Shown here: piece after piece, positions 35,700-47,104 of the stretch
Position numbering within the stretch: position 1 is the first letter of the stretch
Layout: each line of letters opens with the position of its first letter
Assembly (NCBI RefSeq): GCF_028554725.1
Contig: NC_071671.1
Span: forward strand, 8,236,001 to 8,300,000
Direction: 5' to 3'
Source: Zeugodacus cucurbitae
Taxonomy: Eukaryota; Arthropoda; Insecta; Diptera; Tephritidae
DNA: 64,000 nucleotides
Translations under genes and position numbers: made by a program
The notes under the pieces: generated by a model
What the model saw: only the letters and a program-made list of their open reading frames with translations
Told to the model about the DNA's origin: nothing
Database searches by the model: none

Positions 35700-36290
35700 T
35701 TAAACCGACTATCAGCACTGAAACCGAAACCGAGGTCGCGAAAATTACCTATTTTTGATTTAAAACAATTCGCTTGAAACTCGCTACTCAGAAATTTTCG
35801 GGGTCACGGAATACGAATCCGTTATCGGTTTTTCAATATTCATAATGGCGGAACCACGCTTCGTTGAAAAATTCAGCGGATTCGCTTGAATCTCATTAGT
35901 GGGGTGTTTTCGGGGTCGCTGATTACGAATCCGGTTCCGGTTTTCGAAATTCAAACCGGCGGATGCAATATGACGATTTTCTAAAATGTGTTCGCCATTT
36001 TGAATTTTTACAATGCAATGTCACATGCGTAATCAGCGACCCCGAAAACGCACAAGGAACACGTTTCAGGCACTCCGAGACCGGATTCGTAATCCGTGAC
36101 CCCCAAAAGCCACCGAGTAGCGAGTTTCAAGCGAATCTGATGAATTTTTCAAATAGCTGTCCGCCATATTGGTCAAAATCCTGAGCTGATCGGGTTAAAT
36201 GGATCTCGGATTCGCATTCAGCGCCTAAAAAACATATGGTACACATAGTAAGACCCCCAGCTCATAACAAATTTTTTTGTTTGTGGCTGA
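35700..36290. repeat. Foldback-type repeat block 1
   Basis: An internally inverted block centred near 35975. The left arm reads ATTCGCTTGAAACTCGCTAC, then GGGGTCACGGAATACGAATC (about 35769-35832). The right arm carries the same text inverted at about 36075-36145. Words such as GTCGCTGATTACGAATCCGG recur in both arms. The right flank, from GGATCTCGGATTCGCATTCA to GTAAGACCCCC and on to about 36290, is the inverse of the left flank of block 2. The frame at 35963-36184 is repeat sequence. Confidence 0.75.
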
Positions 36291-36294
36291 GATA

Positions 36295-37290
36295 TTTGCC
36301 TGAACTTTTCTCAAAAACGTATAAATACAAGGACAGTATCTTAAAGGAACAATTAATTATCCTTCCCCGTTATACCTACTGTAACTAACGCACTGGCAGG
36401 TGACTTGCTGCTGGTTATACACTCAGTCATTTGAATGAAATTAAAAATGCTTAAAGTGAAATGAGAAATGAAATCGCATAAAACGAAGCCAAAATGGCTT
36501 GGTAGTCTTTTAATATTGTGTGTACAATAGCTATTGCTCGCTCTTGATGTCTTACAATATTTAATGTTGTTTTTATCGCTCTGCTGTGCATTACACTTAC
36601 ACCATGACATTGTTATTGTGTTTGTTGTTGTTGTTGTTGTTGCAACTTTGGCTCCCCATAATTGTTGCACGCCATTGTAATTGCATTGCCAGCGACAGGC
36701 AACCACTGCCACTGCCGCAACACTGCAAGTGGTCTTTGTAGCTGCCGGCTGGCAGCGCGAAATAATTTGCATTGACGACATTTGCATCGTCAGAGCCGCC
36801 TTCTTGCGCGCTTTAGCGCAGTGCACGACGCGACCTTTACGCCCACGCTGCCGTGTCTGACATAAGTCACGAAAAAAGCTGTTGATGTTTCTGTAATTGA
36901 AGCCACTTTCATTTGTTTGCCTTGCAACGACACCGAAAAGGGCGAGCACCGATGCTGTGCGCGATGCAAAACCGCTTTTGTTGCAACAAAGCCAAGATAG
37001 AGCAGCACAGCTGCCGTAGAACGGAATACGTTAAGTGGTTAAAAATAGCGTGAGCTATTTGCAAATGGGGCACATTTCAACAGCGCATATGCATTTGAAA
37101 GCGCTTCCACAATTGTAATAATTTAACCGGTTCATTGAAGCGGTAAATGTAATGAGCGAATATTCTGGGGAATCTGTAGAGAGATATCCTACAACTGTGC
37201 CATGGAGTTTGTTTTTTCACTAAGGTAACTTTTTGTTGATGTATTTATATGTCAAGGCAATAATGAATTATGATCCTCCTTAGCTTGGTA
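36295..37290. other. Spacer between foldback blocks
   Basis: Contains a 198-codon minus-strand frame (36353-36949) with low-complexity Thr and Ala stretches from a GTTGTT run at about 36622-36641. No domain is recognised. The sequence may be host DNA trapped between two opposing insertions, or the loop of a foldback element. Confidence 0.4.
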
Positions 37291-37294
37291 TCAT

Positions 37295-37735
37295 TACAAA
37301 GCCACACAAAAAAAATAGTTTCTGACCGAGGGGTCTTACTACAAGTTGCACACACCATGTTTTTGGGGTCGCTGAATGCGTATTCGAGATCCATTTAATC
37401 CCATCAAATCAGGGTTTTGACGTAACCCCAAAACAACCAATATGGCGGACAGTTTTTGTAAAAATTCATCGGATTCGCTTGAAACTCGTTATTCGAGGGT
37501 TTTCGGAGTTGTTGATTACGAATCCGGCGTCAGTTTTTTTTTTAAATTCCAATGACGGATTCGATATGACAGACAGTTTTTGTAAAAATTCATCGGATTC
37601 GCCGTTATTCGGGGGTTTTCGGAGTCGCTGATTACGAATCCGCTATCGGATTTTCAAAATTCCAAATGACGGATTCAATATGGTGGACGCCTTTTTGAAA
37701 AATTCATCGGATTCGCTTGAAAAAAAATCCGTATA
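37295..37735. repeat. Foldback-type repeat block 2
   Basis: Starts with AGCCACACAAAAAAAATAG and GGGGTCTTACTAC, mirroring the right edge of block 1. Two to three tandem units follow, marked by ATTCATCGGATTCGC at about 37464, 37587 and 37701 (spacing 123 and 114 bp). Each unit contains TTTTCGGAGT and GATTACGAATCCG. Related to block 1 but inverted relative to its right arm. Confidence 0.72.
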
Positions 37736-37739
37736 CTTT

Positions 37740-38145
37740 TTTATAATTACTAGAGCTCAGTATTAAATTTAGCTTATATTCGTGCACGATTTTATTATAA
37801 CTTCAAAGAATATATGTAATTGATTCTTATAAATACATATATGTACATACTTGCACTGTATACTACTGTATTTACGTTTCTATCTACTTTACAGTAGTTA
37901 CCTGATAAGGTCAACACTAGACGTGTGCCTTCAAATCCGATTATGTTTAATTTTGTAACTTCCGCATTTCACCTCTTCACTTCCGCTTTATGATCTCTTG
38001 GACTTACCAACACGTGCGATAAATCGACTCAATTGAATTTGCTAAGGGACAAAGCGAGTAATGTCAATGAATTCGTGTAAGACGCCATTCAGTAGCCACA
38101 CGAATGTGTGCCCTTAATTCAATTTCATTTTATTAAATATACTTG
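37740..38145. other. Non-coding spacer
   Basis: AT-rich DNA, nothing recognised. Confidence 0.4.
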
Positions 38146-38790
38146 TACAATTCTACCTTGCAGACATTGGACGAGTATAAATATTAATGGAATTTCCAAA
38201 AATATACTCATTCCTTTTGGTTAACAACAGAACAGAACTCGAACAGAATTTTCTAAATAGCTATCGCTGCTAGACATCAACAGAAACAGAAAACAGTATA
38301 ACAGAAACGTATTAATGACAGGTATTTATAAGAAAAGGTGAAGGAACTACATTGCAAATTCGCAGCAAATTTTAAACTACTGTCGAGATAGCCACAATTA
38401 ACAACTAAAAGCAATGGCCCGATCACTTACATATATAAATTAAATGTTTTCTGTTCAACAAAATTTACGTACAATTCTAACTTGCAGTCATTGGACGTGT
38501 ATAAATATTTATAGAATTTTCCAAATATCTTCATTACATTTGTTAACAACAGAACAAAACTTGAACAGAATTTTCTAAATAACTATCTATGTATACTAGA
38601 CCTTAACAGAAACAGAAAACAGTAGCAGAAACGTATTAATGACAAGTATTTATAAGAAAAGGTGAAGCAACTACACTGCAAATAGGCAGACAATTTTAAT
38701 ATGCTCTCGACCTAGCCACAATTAACAACTAAAAGCAATGGCCCGATCACTTATATAAATTCATTGTTTTCTGTGCAACAAAATTTACGT
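38146..38790 (+). repeat. Two-unit tandem duplication, period 324 bp
   Basis: Unit 1 (38146-38469) and unit 2 (38470-38790) are collinear. Both hold TACAATTCTA.CTTGCAG, AACAGAATTTTCTAAATA, CAGAAACAGAAAACAGTA, TATTTATAAGAAAAGGTGAA, AACTAAAAGCAATGGCCCGA and CAACAAAATTTACGT. Differences are scattered substitutions and small indels. No terminal inverted repeats and no coding frame. Confidence 0.88.
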
Positions 38791-38799
38791 TAAAAAATT

Positions 38800-41065
38800 G
38801 TAGAAATATATTGAGAAAGTATTAAAAGAATAGTAACAGTTTGTAATTTATCGTTTTAAGTTCCCCACCACTACTCCATGAACATAAAACATTTTATGTT
38901 GGGTGAGTCTTTAATGGGTATTAAAATGCTCGTAAGCACTTAAATATACGAAAATCCTGTCAATCAGCTGCCACACAGCCCGTTCAGATAACGCCCTAAA
39001 GCTAACGATTTCCACAACACAAGTGTGCACACATACACAACGAGCGCACAAGACTCTGAAGTGAAATTCAGCTGCAGTTGCATTCAAAAGCAATATTCAA
39101 TTATATTTTCCGTTAGACGTCGCACAGCGCCTATTCGTTTGTGGCATTGTGGCATTGTGGCGTCTGGAGAGCTTTCAATCAATTGCATGTCCAATCTAAA
39201 CAAATTTGTTGGTTAACCGCAAACTAGCGAAACAATAAAATACTCTCAGGTATAATAAAACATACACAACCGCGCCAAAGGCACATTTGAAAATGTGACG
39301 GCAACTTGAGCTCATGCTCCATGCATGTTTGTCACTGCGTCACTCACTGCGAATCAATACTGGCGCATATAAATTGCAAACAATTGCACTTAACGCAAAG
39401 TATTGCCAGTTATTAGAGCTATCAATCTGTCTCCTTGCCATTCATTGCTGCCGCCACCCATGAACCTGAAGTGAGTTGCCGTAGATATTCTTCACATACA
39501 AGTACATACATATATTGTAAATCAATTATGTATGTATAAATGCGGATCGTAGTACACAGTTTTGCAATCACTGCTACAACGCCTGAAAGCATGCCACAAT
39601 AATTCCCAAAGGATTGCCAACTGATCGTCGCATCACCCAATGCGGCTAATAAGCAACAGCAACAACAAGATGCTTTAACTATTTTGCTGTTTCGTATCCA
39701 CTACCGAATGCAATTTGCCACTTATAGTCGGTCAATTTATGTTGTAATTCAGTAGTTATTGCGTCTAATGCAACACCCACAAGCTGTGCGCCAGCGGTCG
39801 GTTTGGCAACAACACTATATACAGCATACATATGCATTGCTTGCTTACAGTTTTGCTAATAGGAATAGTGGAAGCTTGTAATCCTAAGCCTGCCAGCTGA
39901 ACAGCCAACAACTGATGCCTACAGACATTCTTATAAGTGTATGAGTCTGTATGTGTATGTGTGTGATTTTGCTGCAATCATTTCATCGGCGTAGCATAAT
40001 CTCCGATTGCATGCCAAATTGAACGGCAGCCAAAACCAGGCTTAAGAAACGCATTGCAAAAGATAGTTTTCAATTTTCCATTTAATCGTGCGTTGCATGC
40101 CGCCAGCTTGTGTGTCATTTTGCCAAGATATTGTGCAACGTACTGCAGCACTGCTCTGCTGCTGCCGAAAGTCAGCCAAATTAGCAATGTATAGCTGGAA
40201 ATTGCACGTTGCATTGAAGAGAAGCGTATAGTTTAGTGAAAGAGAGAGCAAAAAGGTACCAGAATTTTCACAAATTTCGAATTTTCCTCCAGCTTTTATC
40301 ACGCCACATAGCTTATACAAATCAAAGCTACAAAATTCGTTCAATACCATTTTCATTTCAAGCAATTTATTTGCTTGAGAAAAATAATTTACAGAATACC
40401 GATCGGTCCCTATTCAAATTATTTATGCATACACTTATTTACACTCTAACAATCCTTTTCAACTTCAACTCAGACATTCAATTATTTATTGCCTCATCGA
40501 CAAATTGCTGCTTCAAAACTGACATGTTTCCCCAATTGACCCAAAGTGCCGCCAGTAACTGCATGTAGTAAAAGCAAAGTAATCAATAAATTACAGATTT
40601 ATAAGTTAGCCATATGTACCTCACACAAAACTGCAGCCAGTTGTCTAGTTGCTGTGCCAGTCTGACATGTGTTTATATTTATCCACGTACAATCACAATT
40701 CTACCCAAATCACATTAATAATGAAATAAATAAAATTCATTGTTTTTGACGCACGCTCACTATGAGCGTATTTCTCCTTAACTTATCCACCAACCACGCT
40801 TACAAAAGCCTTTTTAAATCAATTTGGAATTCATAAAAGTTCTTTATCTCTCTCTCTCTCTCTTCAACTTTCGACCACTGACTTTGTGGTATGAACTAAT
40901 TCATACGTGGAATCAAATCACTGCTGCGATGTAACCCGCTACATTGGATCTTAGTTTATGGCCTTCTTAATCCATTAAAATGTGAAGCTAGTCCCGCTTT
41001 CATTTACTATTTGAAGGAGTTAATGTGGCTCCAGTACTTCAACAAATAACTTGAAGAACTTTCAG
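38800..41065. other. Non-coding stretch
   Basis: No recognised element; a TC run lies at about 40849-40863. Frames at 39978-40568 overlap on both strands and lack motifs. Confidence 0.4.
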
Positions 41066-41069
41066 CGTG

Positions 41070-42230
41070 AAGTTAGGTATAGTGGATATCGGATGATGCA
41101 CCTCTGCCTTTAGAAGACCCATTGTGAATCTACTAGGACTAGAATCCACTTACACTACAATGCCCTCTTTGAACCTCTCCGTGACCTTTATCAAGTTGAA
41201 CAATTCATTAAGTTTAATGTGGGCAACCTGCGGGATGTCGTCAAGAAAACCGTGTTCCGATTGTTGCGATTATTTTCCTGTACAGTGATTTTCATTCACA
41301 TAGAATATATACAACAGTCTCTTCTTCTTCTACTTCTTGGTAACTCCTACAGTAGTCATTATTTGGTATCACCAGTCTGTCGGCGTGTCTCTCTATCAGA
41401 CAATGACCAGTTAGCACTACTACTAGAGTTCTTATGTCCTTCCTTTTAAATTCCAAAAGCCTTTTTTTCAATCAGGTCACGTTTGGCTGCTTGTTGAGCA
41501 AATCATAGATTCTTGCCACCGGAACTCGGCCCAATTGGCGTATGGGCCTATTTATCAATTATGTGTCTAAAATTAGCCGACGACATGCATATATCCCTTT
41601 TACTAGGATCCAGTGGTAAGGTTGTGCCTAAACTGGCTAGTTCATTTGCTTCGCAGTTACTTTGAATACAACTGTGTCTAGGAACCCATGCAGGTTTATC
41701 TGGTAGTCTGAAGTCAGTTCCATTAATAGCTCATGGCATTCTTTTAGTATCTCAGAGGAACTTCTTATGGCCTTAAATGATAAAATGTCTGTAAAAATAT
41801 ATATGTTTCTCGTCGTAAACACCCACTTTGTCAACACGTAGAGGCTTTCTTTTATTGCAGTAATCTCTGCTTGAAAGGCGCTGCAGTGATCTGGTAGTCG
41901 GAAGGCAATTCCGGTATCTATTTTTTTTTTTTTTTTGTAAAGACACCACCTCCCACTTCTCTATCTAATTTAGATCCATCCTTATATATGTTTATTTCTG
42001 TTTCCTTGTCTACCTCGACCTTGTTCTATATCACTCTAATGGGGAAGGCAATATTGAGGGTCGGATTTCTAATAGATCTCGGATATCCGCGGTATTGTGT
42101 AGAAACCGGAATTTATTAAGGATATTAGAATGTCTCTGATTATAAGTGACTAGTAGGGAAAATTCCCTCAGTCTAATAGCAGACTTAGCTGCCATTTGCT
42201 TACAAAACAAGTCTATAGGTTATATAGTAG
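41070..42230 (-). mobile_element. LINE 3' end with RNase H remnant, copy 1
   Basis: Minus-strand order: a pre-RNase H linker (AAKSAIRLREF, FRFLHNTADIRDLLEIRPS), then IYKDGSKLDREVGGGVFTKK (about 41930-41990), the start of RNase H with its first acidic residue. A poly-A insertion lies in the coding strand (41921-41936). IYIFTDILSFKAIRSSSEIL follows with the second acidic block. LGTTLPLDPSKRDI and VLTGHCLIERHADRLVIPN are the C-terminal extension. A degraded end follows, finishing in TACCTAAC-like sequence near 41070. Several frames are used, so it is inactive. Confidence 0.8.
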
Positions 42231-42231
42231 G

Positions 42232-42895
42232 TTAGGTTAGGTTAGGTTGTAAGGCTGTTTCCCAAAGGGAAAACACGTATAGTCTTTAAAATATAGTCCT
42301 TTGTGAAGCCTGGTTCCCCCCTAGATTAACAATTAGGAGTCGACAAAGCGCCCTGAACCTACTACAAATCTGCAGAGATTTTTAATTTCTATGGACAATG
42401 GAGCTCCTACATGATTCCATGCTTCTAATAGTGGGTCCGTCGTTCCTGGCCTTCCAAGGTCATCAGCCTTACAAATCCCCGCGATTGCGCAGTGGCCAGG
42501 AACCCAGACTAATCTAATTGAAAAGTATAACGATGCCACCGACAGTGAGGATAGGCATTCCTTAACCAAACTTGAACTCAGGGCTAGTATCGCCGATCTA
42601 CTATCCGAATGGATCGCCACCTCCCTAAAGGTTGTTGCGCTTTGAAGCAGTATATCCGTCGCTGCTTTAATAGCAGCCACTTCCGCTTGAAAAACGCTGC
42701 AGTAATCGGGAAGCCTGAAACTAAGGTTGATGCGAAGCTCCCGAAAGTAAACTCCCCCGCCAACTTCGACCCATCTGTGAAGAAGCTCATAACATGTCCT
42801 CTCCTCAGTGCGAAGTTAAATCTCACTTTTAGTAAATTTTTATCTATGGTACCAACAAATAAATCATTTGATGATGTTCGGATTTCATAATTGTG
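42232..42895 (-). mobile_element. LINE 3' end with RNase H remnant, copy 2, TTAGG tail
   Basis: Minus strand: MSFFTDGSKLAGE (about 42745-42785) is the start of RNase H. After a frameshift come AAIKAATDILLQSA, HSDSRSAILALSSSLVKECL (second catalytic Asp block) and IRLVWVPGHCAIAGICKADD (last block). A short C-terminal piece precedes the end. The 3' UTR (TTCACAAAGGACT in coding sense) matches the 12-kb copy. The tail is three perfect TTAGG units on the plus strand (42232-42246). It abuts copy 1 directly, giving a head-to-tail pair. 5'-truncated and frameshifted. Confidence 0.82.
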
Positions 42896-42899
42896 ATTG

Positions 42900-45800
42900 T
42901 TTTAGACACGTAAAAGATCACTAAAATTATTAATAGTCAATTAAGGAACGCTCACAGTTGCTTTATGGATTATTTTCCAAATTTTTTCTTAGCATAATTT
43001 ATTTGTTTTCGTATTTTCCCCTCACAAAGAGTTAAATTGATTTAAGTTCCCAGAATGGTGCAAACACCACTGCTGCATAGAGGCGAAAAAATTAGACTAT
43101 TCGCCATGTCAGAATGTCAATTTAGAATAGCGAGTGTAAATATCAGCACGACTGGCTGTTTCATTATGTTGCAGTTCTTTTCATTTTTTGCAATTTAGTT
43201 CATGTTTACATTGAAAATAATTGAAAAGTTGTTGTTGTTCCTGCAACGTTTTATTATGCAATTATTTCAGTTTTTTATGTCTGCTCCAATAGTAGTTTTT
43301 ATCATGATGATGACACTTGAAATGTTAAATTGCAGGTGGCACTGACAGCAATGGCCAACATAACGACGGCCAAGCTGCCTTCGCTGTCGTCGTTACTCAC
43401 TCGAATAATTCAATGCCGTTGCAGAGGAGCAACTTTTTTCCACCAACAACAGCAGCAGCAACGCGCGCTTACTGTTTTGATTGTACGGCTTGATGAGGCG
43501 CCGTTGTTGTTGATGGTTGTTGTTGCAACTGCATTTGAAGATAAATTGCACAGAACAACCAAACACAATCACAAACACAAACTCGAAAACAAATACAAAT
43601 ACAAATACAAATAGCGCAGACAAACATTTTGTTCCGTACGCGCGTTTGTATGAACTTGTGAAACAGCGCTCGGGCGGTCGTGTCGTATGAGTAACATGTG
43701 CTCATGTCACTTTTTATTGCGCCACCAGGTCGAGCATAGTGGCAGGACCATAAAATATTGTTTGTGATTTCATGTGAAGCAGCAGTGGCAGTAGCAGTAG
43801 CCTCAGGCCGCACAAGTGCATGTCTACTCAAACACCTAGCTACAGGCAGGCGCATACACACACACTCTTTACACACTACACTACCTGTGTACACATACGA
43901 AGGTGTGTGTGTAAGTGTTGGCCGCCAAGCGCATTGTTGTGTGTGTGTGTGTGCGTGTATTTGAGTGTCAGGCCATGTTTGAGTCTGTTTTGCAATTGAT
44001 AGCTTCAAGTGCCAATTCAAATTATGCACTCAACGCCGCACCCCGCACGTTTGTTTCAGCGCAGCTGGCGTATTATCACGCCACCAAACACTCGAATGTG
44101 ACACATGCAGGTGACAAGAGATTGTCAAATTGTGTGCGGAGGCGTAGTGTTAAAGCTCACAAGCCTTGCAATAAAATTATTTTTTTTTTTTATTTTAAAC
44201 AAAATAATTAAAAAAAAAGAAAGTTTGTCAAATTGCTAAATTATTTGCAGAATCAAAGGAGTTAGCGCAATTATGCTGATGTCTCATTTAAAGTATATAT
44301 ATTATATATGCATGTATATATAGTTAGTCGCAAGCATATTTCAAAAATGGTTTGCAGCCACGCAGACAACTTAAGCTGCCATTAGTTAACAAAGCATGCA
44401 ACAAATAAATTAACAAATAACAGAGCACTAACTGTCGGCGAGGCGGGGCATGTGCCGACAGTTATTTGAGTGTAATATGGACCTACACACACACAAACAC
44501 ACACATGTGAGACTGCGACCGAGGCTCGTAAATTAAACCCCTTTTTGGCATTTGTTCAAATTAGTAAAGCTAGCATACTTACTTATGCACGCTCGGCTGG
44601 AGGCACGCCAATCACACATGCATGCATATACTGATGTCTATTGCCCAAAAGTTAACATGCCAAGCAGCCAAGAGAGTGATTCAACCAATCATCCTATAGA
44701 GTGATTCCATGTATTATACATACTCACAAGCCAACCTTTGAAATAAAAATCACATGTAGACTTTGCTAGACACTTACTTACCCCTTGTCGTATTTGAAAA
44801 AAAAAAAAATGAAAATAGTAGTAGTTACCCCAGGATGGGTCTACAACTGACAAACAGCTAGTACAGCATTCACAGTTTTGCTTCAGCAACTTATAAAGCT
44901 CGCACATGACGCTGAGCCTTCCAAAGGTTGCCATGACGGCAGCACATCTTGAGTTGGCACTTCGATGTAGTATAGTGTTATAATATTCCTTCACTTTCTT
45001 TATTTCTGTCAACCAACGTCGCCTTGCCATTGTCGACAATTATCATATTAGTGCTCGGTTACCAGTTGCTAGTTGCCAATCACTTGTTTTTCCCCACTAC
45101 AATCCAGCACTTATGTAACGTTATTAGGGTACGTCTTTCTGCTGTTGTTGTTGTAGTCAAGTGTTTTATTTATTTGCGTTGTATGCCTCGACATATTGTC
45201 TAGTGTCATACCCTTTTTGAATTGTTCGCCTTAATTTGTTGGCTTGCGTTGCTATCGAGAGTGTCAGTATGCTACAAATTATCTTGGTCACACATTCCAA
45301 CCCAACCCCGTCTCCAAATAAACGTGGGTTGACAATCTGTGCTTCGCTCTCCCACTTCCGGCATAAACAGGCTAATAAACATTTGAAGTGTTGCCTATTT
45401 GCGCCTTTTCTTGCAAGTCGTCGGTACTTCTAGTGTCAGCAATGTAGTTGAAGCGAAGTCACATATATTATATAAGTAAAAATTTAACTTTTGTTTTTGA
45501 AAATTCAGCATCAAGTTACTCAATTACTGATTTATTGTAAATTTTTTGTTATGAATTTAAGAATTTAATACTAGATAGCCACTTTTCCACAAGCATATTT
45601 TAGTATTATCTGCCTCCAAATGATATCCGAAATTGTTATTGAAAAAATAATAATCAAAGCCTCGATGGACCGATTCGGAGTTTTACCAGATTTTAAATTT
45701 ACTTTTTTTAATTCTTATCTTTATTCTATAAAATTGACATATCGATCTGTGCTCTCAATAGGTTTTGGACTGGAACTATGTCTTTTCTATATATCTTCGC

Positions 45801-46030
45801 TTCAAAACCAGCTCCTTCCACCTGACCCTCAACGTATTAAGTCTTTTGTCATTTGTTTCTAGAGTAAGCTCCAGTTTGGGATTGGCATTAAAAAACGAGT
45901 ATCAAGTTTCGAAAATTTATTTGAAGTTTATTAGACTAGACAATAAATTCTTTAAATTTGTTATATTGATACTTTCGTCTAGAACATATGTACACAGTTT
46001 TAGCTATTTAACATTGTCTCTAAGAGTCAT
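42900..46030. other. Non-coding stretch with microsatellites
   Basis: No gene recognised. A GT run (eight units) is at about 43938-43953, CAACAGCAG at 43443-43460, an ACAAAT tetra/hexanucleotide run near 43590-43611, and A/T homopolymers near 44178-44218. The 186-codon minus-strand frame at 43469-44029 is read through these simple repeats and is not a gene. Confidence 0.45.
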
Positions 46031-46034
46031 AAAA

Positions 46035-46795
46035 ATTATACATGTTTTGCAAGTTTGGTGCTGTCGAAAAAATGGATCAGGAATTTGCATTCAATTTTGT
46101 GTGAAAGCTAGAAATAAGTGCTCAAAAACACTTAAAATATTGACAAGTTCATACGGTACGTGTACTCTGAGTCAATAAAATGTTTACAAGCGTTACAAGA
46201 CTTTTTAAAAGAAGCTCGAGAAGATGTGGACCACAGCTCTGTACGCCACAGCACATTCACAATCACTAAAAATGTTGAGAAAGTGAAGAACATTGTTATG
46301 GAGAATCGTCGAATCACTCTAATAGTGCTGAATAGTGAAAAGTTGCTGAAGATGTCGGCATATCGGTTAGCTATGCAATGCAAATTTTTCGGAAATTTTA
46401 GGCATGAATCGTATGGTGCGTTTCAAAATTGCTGAATTTTCACCAAAAAGAAACCATTGCACGAGCATCGCTCAGGAATTGTTGAATGACGTCAACGGCG
46501 ATCCAGATTTGCTTAAAAGGGTCATAACTGATGATAAATCATGGGTATATGGTTATCACATCGAAATCAAAGTCCAATCGTCCCAATTGAATAACCGAGG
46601 AAAGCCAATGCTCAAAAAAGCACTGAAACAAATCACTGATAGAGCTCAAGGGCAAACCGAAAAGTGCATTTCAGAACTGATTCGAGGATTGAAAAAAAGA
46701 CGCTGCCAAAAGTCTATTGTATAAGGTGACAAAGTACAAATTGATAAATAAATAAATATTTTTTGGGAAAAAATGAAAATTCACCTTATATTTTG
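46035..46795 (+). pseudogene. mariner-like transposase pseudogene
   Basis: The plus strand shows an N-terminal piece, MDQEFAFNF then QFCVKARNKCSKTLKILTSS (about 46071-46155), the first helix-turn-helix. DVDHSSVRHSTFTITKNVEK and VKNIVMENRRITLIVL (about 46216-46335) form the second HTH region. IAQELLNDVNGDPDLLKRVI leads to TDDKSWVYGYHIEIKVQSSQ with the first catalytic Asp (about 46520-46580). The segment that should carry the second and third catalytic acids is deleted after PMLKKALKQ. The frame resumes at a C-terminal piece and runs past a stop into GDKVQIDK and INIFWEKMKIHLIF (about 46728-46790). At least two frameshifts and one large deletion; inactive. Different lineage from 16500-17465. 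Confidence 0.85.
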
Positions 46796-46934
46796 AATAG
46801 ATTATACATACTTTTTATTCTAGAGGAGGTATATAATATTAATTTAATATGGAGGAGGATGTATCTATAAAATGCGCACGTTTCTATTCTATATATTTAT
46901 AGACATATTTTCAAAAAAATTGACTTTACAACTA

Positions 46935-46970
46935 TTTAATAATAATTTCTTTTATTCATTTCAGGTAAGC
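46935..46970 (+). promoter_or_regulatory. Candidate recursive splice site (ratchet point) 2
   Basis: A TTTAAT branch-like word at 46935-46940 is followed by a T/C-rich run (46946-46962) and CAG at 46962-46964. GTAAGC begins immediately at 46965. The pyrimidine run is weaker than at site 1 because of A at 46953 and 46958. The geometry is the same as site 1 and the strand is the same, 25.25 kb downstream. Function is inferred. Confidence 0.5.
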
Positions 46971-47104
46971 TATGAAGATTATATCAACAGATTTTTGTAT
47001 TTAAAATATACATAGGTTTGATATCTAAAGGCATGTAGGTATGTATTTCTGGCAAAAAACTTTAATATAATAGTTCAAACATAGTGTCAAAAATTGTAAA
47101 TAAT

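Noticed and set aside
36353..36949. 198-codon frame, minus strand
   Set aside because: Includes translated GTTGTT repeats giving Thr runs, no motif, and lies in the spacer between foldback blocks.
37896..37915. Minus-strand recursive splice site at TTACCTG
   Set aside because: On the minus strand it reads CAG/GTAACT but lacks a pyrimidine tract upstream.
39241..39256. CTCTCAG/GTATAA as a third ratchet point
   Set aside because: Only a few pyrimidines precede the CAG and the GTATAA half is a weak 5' splice site.
42227..42250. Interstitial telomere remnant (TTAGG units)
   Set aside because: Better explained as the 3' tail of the adjoining LINE; the same tail is seen on three other copies.
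43330..43345. TTGCAG/GTGGCA as a splice pair
   Set aside because: Purine-rich upstream region and poor 5' splice consensus.
43469..44029. 186-codon frame, minus strand
   Set aside because: Read through GT/CA and ACAAAT simple repeats (His-Thr and Cys-Ile runs); typical low-complexity artefact.
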